Origin: Candidatus Woesearchaeota archaeon
GTDB lineage: Archaea; Nanobdellota; Nanobdellia; Woesearchaeales; SKIA01
Direction: 5' to 3'
Assembly: GCA_007116645.1 (NCBI GenBank)
Contig: SKIA01000022.1
Span: 1 to 11,708 of the forward strand
DNA length: 11,708 nucleotides
This document shows positions 1-6,623 of this stretch, in pieces. Below the pieces are notes generated by a model, which saw nothing but the letters and a program-made list of their open reading frames with translations, did not search any database and was not told the DNA's origin. How positions within the stretch are numbered: position 1 is the first letter of the stretch; each line of letters begins with the position of its first letter. A program made the translations under genes and the position numbers.

Positions 1-4
1 ACAT

Positions 5-12
5 TCTTATAC
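5..12 (+). promoter_or_regulatory. TATA-like box of gatD-gatE-carS
   Basis: A TTATA core at 7-11 is centred 25 bases before the gatD ATG at 34. This is the archaeal TATA-to-transcription-start distance, so the mRNA is inferred to begin at or next to the ATG. No Shine-Dalgarno sequence precedes the ATG, which fits a leaderless transcript. Only 33 bases of upstream sequence are visible, so a TFB recognition element cannot be judged. Confidence 0.5.
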
Positions 13-33
13 CATTCCGCTCTTTCTTAATCT

Positions 34-1293
34 ATGAAGCCAGGAATGCGCGTTCGCATCACAACACACACCGATTTGGTGTTTGAAGGAGTGCTCCTTG
101 ACGGAAAAGAATACACGCTCAAACTTGATGACGGATACAATGTAGGTATTGATCCACGAAATGTAAAGGACACACAAGAACTCGCTTCTGAAAAAAAACC
201 TTCAGCCACCGTCAAAAAACCTGCGCCAACAAAGGGCTTGCCAGAAATCACCCTGTTGCACACTGGTGGAACGATTGCGAGCAAGGTTGATTACGTTACT
301 GGCGGTGTTTCCAACAAGATAACTCCTGATGAACTCTTAGCACTCTATCCTGAGCTCACGCAGATCGCAAACATTACTCCAACGTTTTTATCGCAAATGT
401 CTTCTGACGATATGCGCTTTGCTCATTATAACGAACTCATCACTGCTGTTGAAAAAGCAGTAACAAACAAGGCGCAAGGAATCATCATTACACACGGAAC
501 AGACACGCTGCACTATACCGCAGCGGCACTGCATTATGCGTTGTTGGGAGTGCCAATTCCTGTTGTGCTTGTGGGCAGTCAGCGCTCAGCAGACCGCGGA
601 TCCTCTGATGCAAAAACAAACCTTGTGGGGGCTGCACGCTTTATTACTGAACTTAAGACTCCGGGAGTGTTTATTGCTATGCACGGCTCAACAAATGATG
701 ACGACATCATCATCCTCAGAGGCATTAATGCGCGAAAGAATCATTCTTCGCGAAGAGACGCGTTCAAAGCAATCAATATTAATCCTGTCGCTCGCATCAC
801 AGACAAAGCCCAGCTTATCCAGGCGCCGCCCAAAAGTAATGAAAAATTTTCTCCAAAGCACTATAACACCGACCTAAGAATCGGTATGGTATACATGCAT
901 CCACAATTTTTTCCCGACGCGCTCTCGCCATACGCTACCTATGATGGACTCATCGTTTTAGGAACAGGCCTTGGTCACGCGCCTATTAACGCGATTGATG
1001 AGCACACAAAAGTTCATGAGCAAACAAAAAAGGCTTTGCTCGAATTAGCAAAAAAGATTCCTGTCGTGATGACCACGCAGTGCCTGAATGGTCGCGTAAG
1101 CTTGCAAGTGTATAGTCCTGGTCGCGTATTACAAGAGGCCGGTGTGTTAGGTCACGACCTCGCGCTCAGTCCTGAAACTCTTTTTGCAAAGCTCTCCTTC
1201 TTGCTTTCCCACCACAAAAAAGATGTTGCTACGCTTCTGAGCGCTAATCTTTCTGATACTATTCCTCGCGTGGAGGAAGGCGTGTATGAGTAA
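34..1293 (+). CDS. gatD: Glu-tRNA(Gln) amidotransferase subunit D
   Basis: This is the glutaminase subunit of the archaeal GatDE enzyme. It releases ammonia from an amide donor so that GatE can turn misacylated Glu-tRNA(Gln) into Gln-tRNA(Gln) in the cytosol. The 419 residues have the family layout: a small N-terminal beta-barrel domain (about 1-48), a Lys/Pro-rich linker (about 52-68), then an L-asparaginase-like domain. Asparaginase signatures are intact: HTGGTIAS at 76-83 (Thr80), THGTD at 153-157 (Thr156 and Asp157), and ARK at 233-235 (Lys235) just before NHSSRRDAF. These match the known GatD catalytic set Thr/Thr/Asp/Lys in order and spacing. The ATG at 34 is preferred because the N-terminal domain begins at once and a TATA-like box lies 25 bases upstream. 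It leads an operon with gatE (8-base overlap) and carS. The N-terminal domain and the gatE partner argue against a plain asparaginase. Confidence 0.96.
   Translation: MKPGMRVRITTHTDLVFEGVLLDGKEYTLKLDDGYNVGIDPRNVKDTQELASEKKPSATVKKPAPTKGLPEITLLHTGGTIASKVDYVTGGVSNKITPDELLALYPELTQIANITPTFLSQMSSDDMRFAHYNELITAVEKAVTNKAQGIIITHGTDTLHYTAAALHYALLGVPIPVVLVGSQRSADRGSSDAKTNLVGAARFITELKTPGVFIAMHGSTNDDDIIILRGINARKNHSSRRDAFKAININPVARITDKAQLIQAPPKSNEKFSPKHYNTDLRIGMVYMHPQFFPDALSPYATYDGLIVLGTGLGHAPINAIDEHTKVHEQTKKALLELAKKIPVVMTTQCLNGRVSLQVYSPGRVLQEAGVLGHDLALSPETLFAKLSFLLSHHKKDVATLLSANLSDTIPRVEEGVYE
1272..1280 (+). promoter_or_regulatory. Shine-Dalgarno site for gatE
   Basis: GGAGGAAGG lies inside the 3' end of gatD. 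The GGAGG core ends 9 bases before the gatE ATG at 1286. It is the best ribosome-binding site in the window. It supports that start and suggests that gatE, internal to an operon, is translated by Shine-Dalgarno initiation, unlike the apparently leaderless gatD. Confidence 0.7.
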
Positions 1294-3070
1294 GCAATCA
1301 GACGGCTTTAAAGCCGGCCTTGAAATTCACCAACAACTCTCCGGCACAAAGTTGTTTTGCAATTGTCCCGCACAGATTCGCGAGGACGAACCAGATTTTT
1401 CTGTTCTGCGCATGATTCGCGCATCGCAAGGAGAGTCTGGTGACGTGGATGTTGCAGCAGCGCACGCGCAGTCAAAACAAAAAAAATATGTCTATCAAGG
1501 GTATCATGATTCAACGTGTTTAGTAGAGCTTGATGACGAACCAGTTTCAGCTCCTAGTGTTAGAGCAGTGGAAACTGCTGCTATGGTTTCTCGTATGCTT
1601 GGCATGACGTTTGTTGACACTGTTCATGTCATGCGAAAAGCTGTTGTTGACGGCAGTAACACTTCTGGTTTTCAACGCACCATGGTTGTTTCGTTAAACG
1701 GCAAGATTAACGATGTGCGCGTTGATCGTTTGTGCCTTGAAGAAGATAGTTGCCGCGTTGTTTCTCGCGAGCAAGAACAAGACATCTACAACCTCTCACG
1801 ACTTGGTATTCCTCTTTTAGAAATCACTACTCTTCCCGACATTACTAGTCCTGAGCACCTCAAGGAAACTGCGAAAGCTCTTGGTATGGTGCTTCGCTCA
1901 ACGGGCCGTGTTAAGCGGGGCCTTGGAACGATTCGCCAGGACGTAAACATTTCTGTGAGTGGAGGACGCCGCGTTGAGATCAAGGGCGTGCAAGACCTTG
2001 ATGGTATGGTTGTTCTTGCAGAAAATGAGTCTTTACGACAACAGGGACTTATCACGCTCTCCAAAACGCTTGCCAAAAAAGATCTTTCGTGTTCTGCGCC
2101 AAAAGATGTTTCTTCTGCTTTTTCAAAAAGCACTGGTTGGGTAGCAAAGGCTCTGAAAAAAGACCGTGTCGTAGGCGTTCGTGTAAGTAATCTTTCAGGC
2201 GTTTTGGGAACAGAATTATTCCCTGAGTATCGCGTCGGCACAGAGCTTGCTGGCTATGCTAAGGCGTGGGGTTTTGGCGGCATCATTCATTCGGATGAAG
2301 ACCCGAAAAAGTATGGGCTTACGTCTTGGGATGAGGTAAAAAAACTCTTAGCAGTCAAAAACGATGATGCGTTCTTCTTACTTGTTGGCGACGTTGATCG
2401 CATCAAAGAATGCGTGTCTGTTGCGCTCGCGCCAAGAATCACACAGTTCTTAGAGGGAGTTCCTTCTGAGGTGCGAAAAGATAATGGTGACGGCACCACA
2501 ACATATTTGCGTCCTATGCCTGGCGCTGCGCGGATGTATCCTGAAACTGACGTGCACACTTTTTCAATAAAAGATGTTGACGTTGAGGTTCCTGAATTGC
2601 TCTCTGTTCGTATTCCAAAACTTGCAAAACTACACAAAATCTCTGAAGATTTTGTTTCAGAGCTTATTCGCCAAGACCGCCTTGAGTTGTTTGAGCACTG
2701 GTCGCAAAAACTGCCAGCAACGCTAGTCGCTGATGTCTTGGTTGTGCGAGAAAAAGATTTGAAGCGAAGAAACAATATTGATGTTGACGTCTTGGGCGTT
2801 GCTGATGAATTGTTTTTGCGCATCCAAAACAACGAAGTATCAAAAGATGCAGTTGATGACATTCTCACGCAATTCGCAAAAAAAGGAAGAGTAGATTGGA
2901 GTTCATTCAAGCCTGTTGATGAGTTTGAGCTTAAACGAGTAATAGAGGATGTCGTAAAAAAAGATCCTGACGCTCCATTTGGCGCGCTCATGGGTCAAGC
3001 AATGAAGCGTCTTGCAGGTAAAGCGGATGGCCAGACGGTGAGTCGCTTAATCAAAGAGGCACTCAAATGA
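1286..3070 (+). CDS. gatE: Glu-tRNA(Gln) amidotransferase subunit E
   Basis: This is the tRNA-binding, ATP-dependent amidation subunit of GatDE. It phosphorylates the gamma-carboxyl of Glu on tRNA(Gln) and amidates it with ammonia from GatD. In 594 residues (near the usual 600-630) the expected parts appear in order. A GatB/E cradle domain starts with GLEIHQQL at 11-18 and CNC at 25-27, and carries the signature DGSNTSGFQRT at 122-132 and GTIRQDVNIS at 214-223. An AspRS-type GAD insertion spans about 275-395 and includes GTELFPEYRVGTELAGYA around 308-325; this separates GatE from bacterial GatB. The cradle resumes with LRPMPGAARMYPETD near 408-422. A helical and YqeY-like tail runs from about 430 to the end. 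The ATG overlaps the gatD stop by 8 bases and has a strong ribosome-binding site. Its presence implies that this organism makes Gln-tRNA indirectly. Confidence 0.97.
   Translation: MSKQSDGFKAGLEIHQQLSGTKLFCNCPAQIREDEPDFSVLRMIRASQGESGDVDVAAAHAQSKQKKYVYQGYHDSTCLVELDDEPVSAPSVRAVETAAMVSRMLGMTFVDTVHVMRKAVVDGSNTSGFQRTMVVSLNGKINDVRVDRLCLEEDSCRVVSREQEQDIYNLSRLGIPLLEITTLPDITSPEHLKETAKALGMVLRSTGRVKRGLGTIRQDVNISVSGGRRVEIKGVQDLDGMVVLAENESLRQQGLITLSKTLAKKDLSCSAPKDVSSAFSKSTGWVAKALKKDRVVGVRVSNLSGVLGTELFPEYRVGTELAGYAKAWGFGGIIHSDEDPKKYGLTSWDEVKKLLAVKNDDAFFLLVGDVDRIKECVSVALAPRITQFLEGVPSEVRKDNGDGTTTYLRPMPGAARMYPETDVHTFSIKDVDVEVPELLSVRIPKLAKLHKISEDFVSELIRQDRLELFEHWSQKLPATLVADVLVVREKDLKRRNNIDVDVLGVADELFLRIQNNEVSKDAVDDILTQFAKKGRVDWSSFKPVDEFELKRVIEDVVKKDPDAPFGALMGQAMKRLAGKADGQTVSRLIKEALK
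3055..3059 (+). promoter_or_regulatory. Shine-Dalgarno-like site for carS
   Basis: AGAGG lies in the last codons of gatE and ends 7 bases before the carS ATG at 3067. With the 4-base ATGA overlap between gatE and carS, this suggests coupled or re-initiated translation rather than a separate promoter. Confidence 0.4.
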
Positions 3071-3594
3071 TTATTGAGATTCTTTCTGTCTTGTACTTTC
3101 TTGTTCCTGCGTATATCGCAAACATCACTCCTGTCTTTGCAAAAAAGATTCCTGTGCTTAATTACCCATTAGACTTTGGTCACACGCTCAACGGTAAACG
3201 AGTGTTTGGCGCGCACAAGACGTGGCGCGGCCTCGTGTTTGGAATGCTTTTCGCAACGCTTGCGTTTTACTTGATGCAGCGTGCTGGTGATTTTGGTTTT
3301 TGGATTACTGACCTTTCCCAAGTGCCGTTGTGGGTGGGTACTGCTATGGGCTTTGGAGCTCTTGCAGGTGACGCATTAGAATCAACTGTGAAACGACAAC
3401 TCAACGTCCCTCCGGGTAAATCATTATTCTTTTGGGATCAAGCAGACTTCATGATTGGCGCGCTTATCATCACCACTCCGTATTGGGTATTTTTTTGGTT
3501 AGAAACACTGATTGCCGTTGCTATCGTGTTTGCACTCACGCTTGTAGTTCAGCGCGTTGGGTATTGGCTGAAACTCAAAGACGACCCGCTCTAG
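3067..3594 (+). CDS. carS: CDP-archaeol synthase (CDP-2,3-bis-(O-geranylgeranyl)-sn-glycerol synthase)
   Basis: This integral membrane cytidylyltransferase activates unsaturated archaetidic acid with CTP to give CDP-archaeol, the branch point to all polar ether-lipid head groups (EC 2.7.7.67). The 175-residue length is typical of CarS (formerly DUF46). Conserved signatures are visible: FGAHKTWRG at 47-55, GDALES at 101-106 with KR at 109-110, then PPGKS at 115-119 and DQADF at 124-128, matching the family's GDxxxSFxKRR...PPGKSLPxxDQxDF pattern. Hydrophobic segments lie at about 4-25, 55-70, 86-101 and 129-165. The start overlaps the gatE stop as ATGA and is preceded by AGAGG. It is the last gene of the gatDE operon. 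Its TAG stop shares a CTAG with the stop of the convergent gpmA. Identity is secure from the motifs; the operon link to gatDE looks like co-expression of housekeeping genes rather than a shared pathway. Confidence 0.94.
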   Translation: MIIEILSVLYFLVPAYIANITPVFAKKIPVLNYPLDFGHTLNGKRVFGAHKTWRGLVFGMLFATLAFYLMQRAGDFGFWITDLSQVPLWVGTAMGFGALAGDALESTVKRQLNVPPGKSLFFWDQADFMIGALIITTPYWVFFWLETLIAVAIVFALTLVVQRVGYWLKLKDDPL

Positions 3595-4322
3595 GCTTTA
3601 CCTTGATTTTTCACTTCTTCTTCGAGTTTCTTGAGCGTTTGCTCGTCCGCTAAGAATTCTTTTTTTTCAACTACGTCTTGCTTGATGTCGTACACGATAG
3701 GAATTGCGTAGGGAACATTTACTGCGAGGATGTCTTCGTCGCTAATAGTTTCGAGTTGTTTGATAAGTGCGCGCAGGCTGTTTCCGTGCGCGACGATAAG
3801 AACGTTGTTTCCTTCTTGCAAAAGAGGTTTAATGTATTCTTTATAGTAAGGCCATGCGCGCATCACTGTGTCTTTGAGGCATTCAGTTGCAGGCAAGAGT
3901 TCTGGTTGCACGTGCTCGTAGAGTGGATCGTTTCGTGGGTGTCTGTCGTCGTCATCAGAAAGCGCTGGTGGCGGGACGTCATAGCTTCGCCTCCAAAGCA
4001 ATACTTGCTCTTCTCCGTGTGTTTGTGCGGTTTCTTGTTTGTTGAGTCCCTGGAGGGCTCCGTAGTGTCTCTCGTTGAGTTGCCACGCGCTCGTCACTGT
4101 TGCCGGTGTTGCAAGATGCATTTCTGTGAGTGTTTGTTTAGCTCGTGTGAGATATGAGGTAAAGATGGAGTGTATAGGAATGTTTGCTGCTGTGAGTGCG
4201 GCACCTCCTTGTTGTGCTTGTTTTTTTCCTCGTTTGGTAAGGGGCACGTCCGTCCAGCCCGTAAAGCGGTTTTCTTTGTTCCACGTGCTTTCTCCGTGCC
4301 GTACAAGAATGAGTTTTGCCAT
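3591..4322 (-). CDS. gpmA: 2,3-bisphosphoglycerate-dependent phosphoglycerate mutase
   Basis: This cytosolic enzyme interconverts 3-phosphoglycerate and 2-phosphoglycerate in glycolysis and gluconeogenesis through a phosphohistidine. The 243 residues fit the dPGM family (about 230-250). The phosphohistidine motif LVRHGESTWN at 6-15 (His9) is followed by NRFTGWTDVPLT at 18-29, Arg60 in SYLTRAKQT, NERHYGALQGLNK at 83-95 (acid Glu84), RRSYDVPPP at 111-119 and the second catalytic site VAHGNSLRA at 177-185 (His179). The TESLKDT helix appears as TECLKDT. The ATG is placed immediately before the motif-bearing first strand, as usual. It lies 20 bases downstream of the glycosidase gene and may be cotranscribed or use its own TATA-like box. 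Many archaea instead use the unrelated cofactor-independent mutase, so a bacterial-type enzyme suggests old transfer. The motif set argues against a generic histidine phosphatase. Confidence 0.95.
   Translation of the reverse strand: MAKLILVRHGESTWNKENRFTGWTDVPLTKRGKKQAQQGGAALTAANIPIHSIFTSYLTRAKQTLTEMHLATPATVTSAWQLNERHYGALQGLNKQETAQTHGEEQVLLWRRSYDVPPPALSDDDDRHPRNDPLYEHVQPELLPATECLKDTVMRAWPYYKEYIKPLLQEGNNVLIVAHGNSLRALIKQLETISDEDILAVNVPYAIPIVYDIKQDVVEKKEFLADEQTLKKLEEEVKNQGKA
3660..3667 (+). terminator. possible U-tract terminator of the gatD-gatE-carS transcript
   Basis: A run of eight T on the plus strand begins 66 bases after the carS stop. Archaeal RNA polymerase can stop at U-rich tracts without a hairpin. 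It lies antisense within gpmA, where it is read as Lys/Glu codons (VVEKKEF), so the run may simply reflect coding. Weak evidence. Confidence 0.25.
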
Positions 4323-4342
4323 ACACCTTTTGTGCTTGCTCG

Positions 4343-4351
4343 TTACTTAAA
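4343..4351 (-). promoter_or_regulatory. TATA-like element of gpmA inside the preceding gene's stop
   Basis: On the minus strand TTTAAGTAA spans the last codons and TAA stop of the glycosidase gene. Its TTTAAG core is centred 26 bases before the gpmA ATG, the same spacing as the other promoters here. An AGGTG at 4324-4328 is too close to the ATG to be a normal ribosome-binding site. Thus gpmA may have its own leaderless transcript in addition to readthrough. Confidence 0.4.
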
Positions 4352-5425
4352 CGTTTCGTGTTCTGCTAAGAGCATCATTCCTGCCGTCCAGGAGAAGTCT
4401 TTTTCTGACGTGTACGCAAGACGTTTTATGGGCTGTCCCTCTGAATCATAAATTTCCCATATTCCTTGTGAGCGTGCATTGTTTGCTTTGAGCTCATCAA
4501 GCAGTGCTCGCGCTATTCCTTTTTGTCCGTGCTCTGCTCGTACGAGCGCTTCTAGCGCTGCTATCCAGCTCCAGTACGGCCCGCTGTTGTGGTAGTCTGC
4601 CATTCCTAGTGCGTAAAATGGTGGGTACACATCACCAAATGAGTATTTGGGATAGTTTGTTTTTGGCAGGGTGTCTTTTGCTTCTTTTTTTGCGCTCATA
4701 ATGCTTTCAAGTATTGTTTGTTCTTTGCCTTTTGCAAGACCGGTGTAGATTGCTAGAAGATTACCGGCCACGTCGAGCACTTTTTTCCCTTCCCATGCGT
4801 TGTAATATTCTTCATTCCACAGTTCTTCTTGTACTTGTGCTCGTACGCGTTGTGCTTTGTCGTGGAGTGTCTCGTCTCGGAGCATGATTGCTGCTGCGAT
4901 AAGGGCAGCGTAGTACAGAGCGTTGTTGTATATTGACGCACCTTTTTTTCTGAGCGCATCATCCCATGAGCAGTACGGTTTTTCTCGCAGCAAGTTATTG
5001 TGTTCGTGTGTTTCAAGCCAGCCCAGTGCTTGTCTGATGTTTTCTTCGTGTCGTCTGACATAGTGCGGGTCATTTTTCGCAAACCGCCACAACGTAATAA
5101 TATACAGTGTGTTTGGGTCAAGTGCTGGGTCGCTTGATTTATCGTTACTATACACTGGTCCTTGTTTTCCTGGTTTGCCAACAAGTGCTAAAACGATGTT
5201 TTTTGTTCCTACTCGCAGCGGTATTTGTCCGTTATGTTGATACTTTGTTAGGATGTCAAGGGTTGTGCGTACTGGCTCAGTAAGACTTGAGTGAAGTGCT
5301 CCCCAGCTGGAGAATAGGGCGTCGCGTGCCCATACGTCGTTAAAATGCGTGCTTCCTGCGACGATGCCGTGTGGCCCGCTATTCTTTTCGAGTACGTTTT
5401 TTGGGTTTGTAGGTGTCAATGCCAT
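4343..5425 (-). CDS. six-hairpin (alpha/alpha)6-barrel glycosidase, amylo-alpha-1,6-glucosidase/glucoamylase-like
   Basis: Probably a glycoside hydrolase acting on alpha-glucosidic linkages of a glycogen-like polymer or oligosaccharide; the substrate is inferred. The 360 residues show the helical six-hairpin pattern: THFNDVWARDALFSSWGAL at 26-44 (the WxRD signature, Asp35, seen in debranching-enzyme and glucoamylase-type barrels), LDPNTLYIITLWRF at 102-115, YCSWDDAL at 151-158, YNNALYYAALIAAA at 166-179, GNLLAIYTGLA at 221-231, SGPYWSWIAALEAL at 281-294, WEIYD at 323-327 and KDFSWTAGMMLLAE at 342-355. No signal peptide or membrane segment is seen, so it is likely cytosolic unless exported by another route. 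The ATG at 5425 overlaps the upstream flippase gene by 47 bases, has AGGA 4 bases before it, and is needed because the next Met is residue 181 and the WARD motif would be lost. It lacks the N-terminal domain of full-length debranching enzymes, so the exact family is uncertain. Confidence 0.75.
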   Translation of the reverse strand: MALTPTNPKNVLEKNSGPHGIVAGSTHFNDVWARDALFSSWGALHSSLTEPVRTTLDILTKYQHNGQIPLRVGTKNIVLALVGKPGKQGPVYSNDKSSDPALDPNTLYIITLWRFAKNDPHYVRRHEENIRQALGWLETHEHNNLLREKPYCSWDDALRKKGASIYNNALYYAALIAAAIMLRDETLHDKAQRVRAQVQEELWNEEYYNAWEGKKVLDVAGNLLAIYTGLAKGKEQTILESIMSAKKEAKDTLPKTNYPKYSFGDVYPPFYALGMADYHNSGPYWSWIAALEALVRAEHGQKGIARALLDELKANNARSQGIWEIYDSEGQPIKRLAYTSEKDFSWTAGMMLLAEHETFK

Positions 5426-6380
5426 AGTATCCTAAGAGTGTGAATCCAACAAGCGTCCAGAGCAGGTCTCGTCCGCGAGTAATCATTGCAACAACTGCTC
5501 CTGCTGCTGCTGGTAGGCCAAGTGCCGTAAACATTGCTGCTTGTCCTGCTTCAAGGCTTCCAAGAGCAAGTGGTATGGGTATCATATATATCATTCCTAC
5601 TACGCTGTACACGAGGAATACTTCTACGAATGTCGGCGTGATTCCGAGCATGCGAAAGATCAGGTAAAATTCCAGGAGTGCAAACAGCCATGCCATTGCG
5701 CTGATTGCTTGTGCTTGCCAGAATTTTTTTTTGTTTTTGCCGTAAAAGGCGAGGATGTTTTTTTCGAATTCTCGTAGTTCTTGTTTGTATTTTTTTAGAA
5801 AGTTAATTTTGTCTAGGCGTAAGAACCGAAATATTCTCATGACGGGATCTTTTCCTCGTATCATAAGGATAAAGCCGTTGGTGACTGCTAGGAATAAGAT
5901 GACTGTGACCACAGTAAGTGTTGCCCTAAGGCCTGGTGGTATTGGGAGGAGTGCGAGTGCGAATACGAGGCTGAGAAAAAACATCATACCAAAGCTTGAT
6001 AGTTCGATTGTTTTGTCTGCGACGACGCTGCTAAATCCTTTTGGAAAGCTTACTTTGTCTCTTCTCATAAGGGCTGCGCGCGCCATTTCTCCGCCTACTT
6101 TTGGTCCTGGTGTGACAAAGCTTACTGCAAAGCCTACGTATCGGTAGCCTAAGATTTTTCTTTTTGGGAGCGTGATGCCGTGTGCTTTGAGGATGATCGC
6201 CCATCTCCATGCTAAGAGTAAAAAGATTGCAAAACTGACGAGCAAGTACAGTCCTAACAACGGGAGTGAAATGTTTAGTACGAGTGCAAGAAAGTCAGTG
6301 AATGGAAATAGGTAGAACACTCCTATGAGCAGTGCAAGTCCTATCACTACTCCTGCTGCGAGGAAGAGTCCTTTCTTCAT
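5379..6380 (-). CDS. PF03706-type integral membrane protein (lysylphosphatidylglycerol synthase TM-region / UPF0104 family), putative lipid flippase
   Basis: A 333-residue polytopic membrane protein without any attached catalytic domain. Hydrophobic segments fall at about 4-24, 36-58, 80-92, 128-147, 154-174, 225-243, 251-270, 284-300 and 305-322. Family-type signatures are SFVTPGPKVGGEMARA at 87-102, DKTIELSSFG around 122-131 and PIPLALGSLEAGQAA at 268-282; the latter two resemble the conserved D(R)xxE and PxxPGgiGxxE loops of PF03706. A basic, Lys-rich cytoplasmic loop lies at about 183-220 and the C-terminal tail is strongly basic. Relatives include the flippase part of bacterial MprF and the membrane part of archaeal AglD; the exact lipid moved is unknown. 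The ATG is supported by a TATA-like box 26 bases upstream. It overlaps the following glycosidase gene by 47 bases, so the two are almost surely cotranscribed, hinting at glycan or glycolipid handling. Confidence 0.85.
   Translation of the reverse strand: MKKGLFLAAGVVIGLALLIGVFYLFPFTDFLALVLNISLPLLGLYLLVSFAIFLLLAWRWAIILKAHGITLPKRKILGYRYVGFAVSFVTPGPKVGGEMARAALMRRDKVSFPKGFSSVVADKTIELSSFGMMFFLSLVFALALLPIPPGLRATLTVVTVILFLAVTNGFILMIRGKDPVMRIFRFLRLDKINFLKKYKQELREFEKNILAFYGKNKKKFWQAQAISAMAWLFALLEFYLIFRMLGITPTFVEVFLVYSVVGMIYMIPIPLALGSLEAGQAAMFTALGLPAAAGAVVAMITRGRDLLWTLVGFTLLGYYGIDTYKPKKRTRKE
5430..5433 (-). promoter_or_regulatory. weak Shine-Dalgarno-like site of the glycosidase gene
   Basis: On the minus strand AGGA lies inside the flippase coding sequence, 4 bases before the glycosidase ATG at 5425. 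It is short and close, but it fits an operon-internal start that cannot be leaderless. Confidence 0.3.
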
Positions 6381-6401
6381 ACTGCGTTGTGAGCGTCTTA
6401 T

Positions 6402-6410
6402 TATTTAAAA
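6402..6410 (-). promoter_or_regulatory. TATA box of the flippase-glycosidase operon
   Basis: On the minus strand the sequence reads TTTTAAATA, centred 26 bases before the ATG at 6380. The spacing predicts transcription starting at the ATG. The box is close to the tRNA promoter on the other strand, so the two form a compact divergent promoter. Confidence 0.6.
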
Positions 6411-6418
6411 TCCTGCTT

Positions 6419-6428
6419 CTTTAAAAAA
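6419..6428 (+). promoter_or_regulatory. TATA-like box of tRNA-Arg
   Basis: CTTTAAAAAA on the plus strand is centred about 28 bases before the first base of the mature tRNA at 6451, which allows a start at or a few bases before the tRNA 5' end. Confidence 0.5.
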
Positions 6429-6450
6429 ACTGCTTGAATCCCTGTGTTAT

Positions 6451-6525
6451 GGCCTCGTAGCTCAGCCTGGATAGAGCGAACGCCTCCTAAGCGTTAGGTC
6501 GGGAGTTCAAATCTCCTCGGGGCCG
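6451..6525 (+). tRNA. tRNA-Arg (anticodon CCT)
   Basis: All four arms fold. The acceptor GGCCTCG at 6451-6457 pairs with CGGGGCC at 6518-6524 (one T-G wobble). The D stem is GCTC/GAGC. The anticodon stem AACGC/GCGTT encloses the loop CTCCTAA at 6484-6490, giving anticodon CCT, which reads AGG codons. The T stem GGGAG/CTCCT encloses TTCAAAT. The variable loop AGGTC has C48 available to pair with G15, where archaea place archaeosine. A20 in the D loop and C35 are the usual arginine identity bases. The discriminator is G, CCA is not encoded, and there is no intron. It is monocistronic, on the opposite strand to both flanking protein genes. Confidence 0.96.
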
Positions 6526-6623
6526 GGCGTATTCAGCTAACAGTGCACAGTCCCCTGCTGGCTGTTGTCCAGATGACTCTGCCGACTCTTTCGTTCAAGG
6601 AACTAATACGTAAAAAGTATCAT
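6526..6623. other. 98-base gap between tRNA-Arg and the PHP gene
   Basis: No gene, tRNA or strong hairpin is seen here. On the minus strand, downstream of the PHP gene stop, a T5 tract (A5 at 6612-6616 on the plus strand) starts 7 bases after the stop and could help end that transcript. No clear T-tract follows the tRNA on the plus strand. Confidence 0.4.

Noticed and set aside
1786..2241. A 151-codon open frame on the minus strand
   Set aside because: It is antisense to the core of gatE, has no recognisable motif, and no TATA box was seen upstream.
2287..2991. A 234-codon open frame on the minus strand
   Set aside because: It lies wholly inside gatE, which has full family motifs throughout; the reverse translation is Ser/Thr-rich low-complexity sequence with no domain, as expected of a shadow frame.
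3600..5400. Strong T-over-A excess on the plus strand as a replication-linked skew
   Set aside because: The stretch is covered by minus-strand genes, and an A-rich coding strand alone explains it; without a genome-wide skew plot it says nothing about an origin.
5755..6147. A 130-codon open frame on the plus strand
   Set aside because: It is antisense to the flippase gene, whose membrane segments and PF03706-like motifs make it the real gene.
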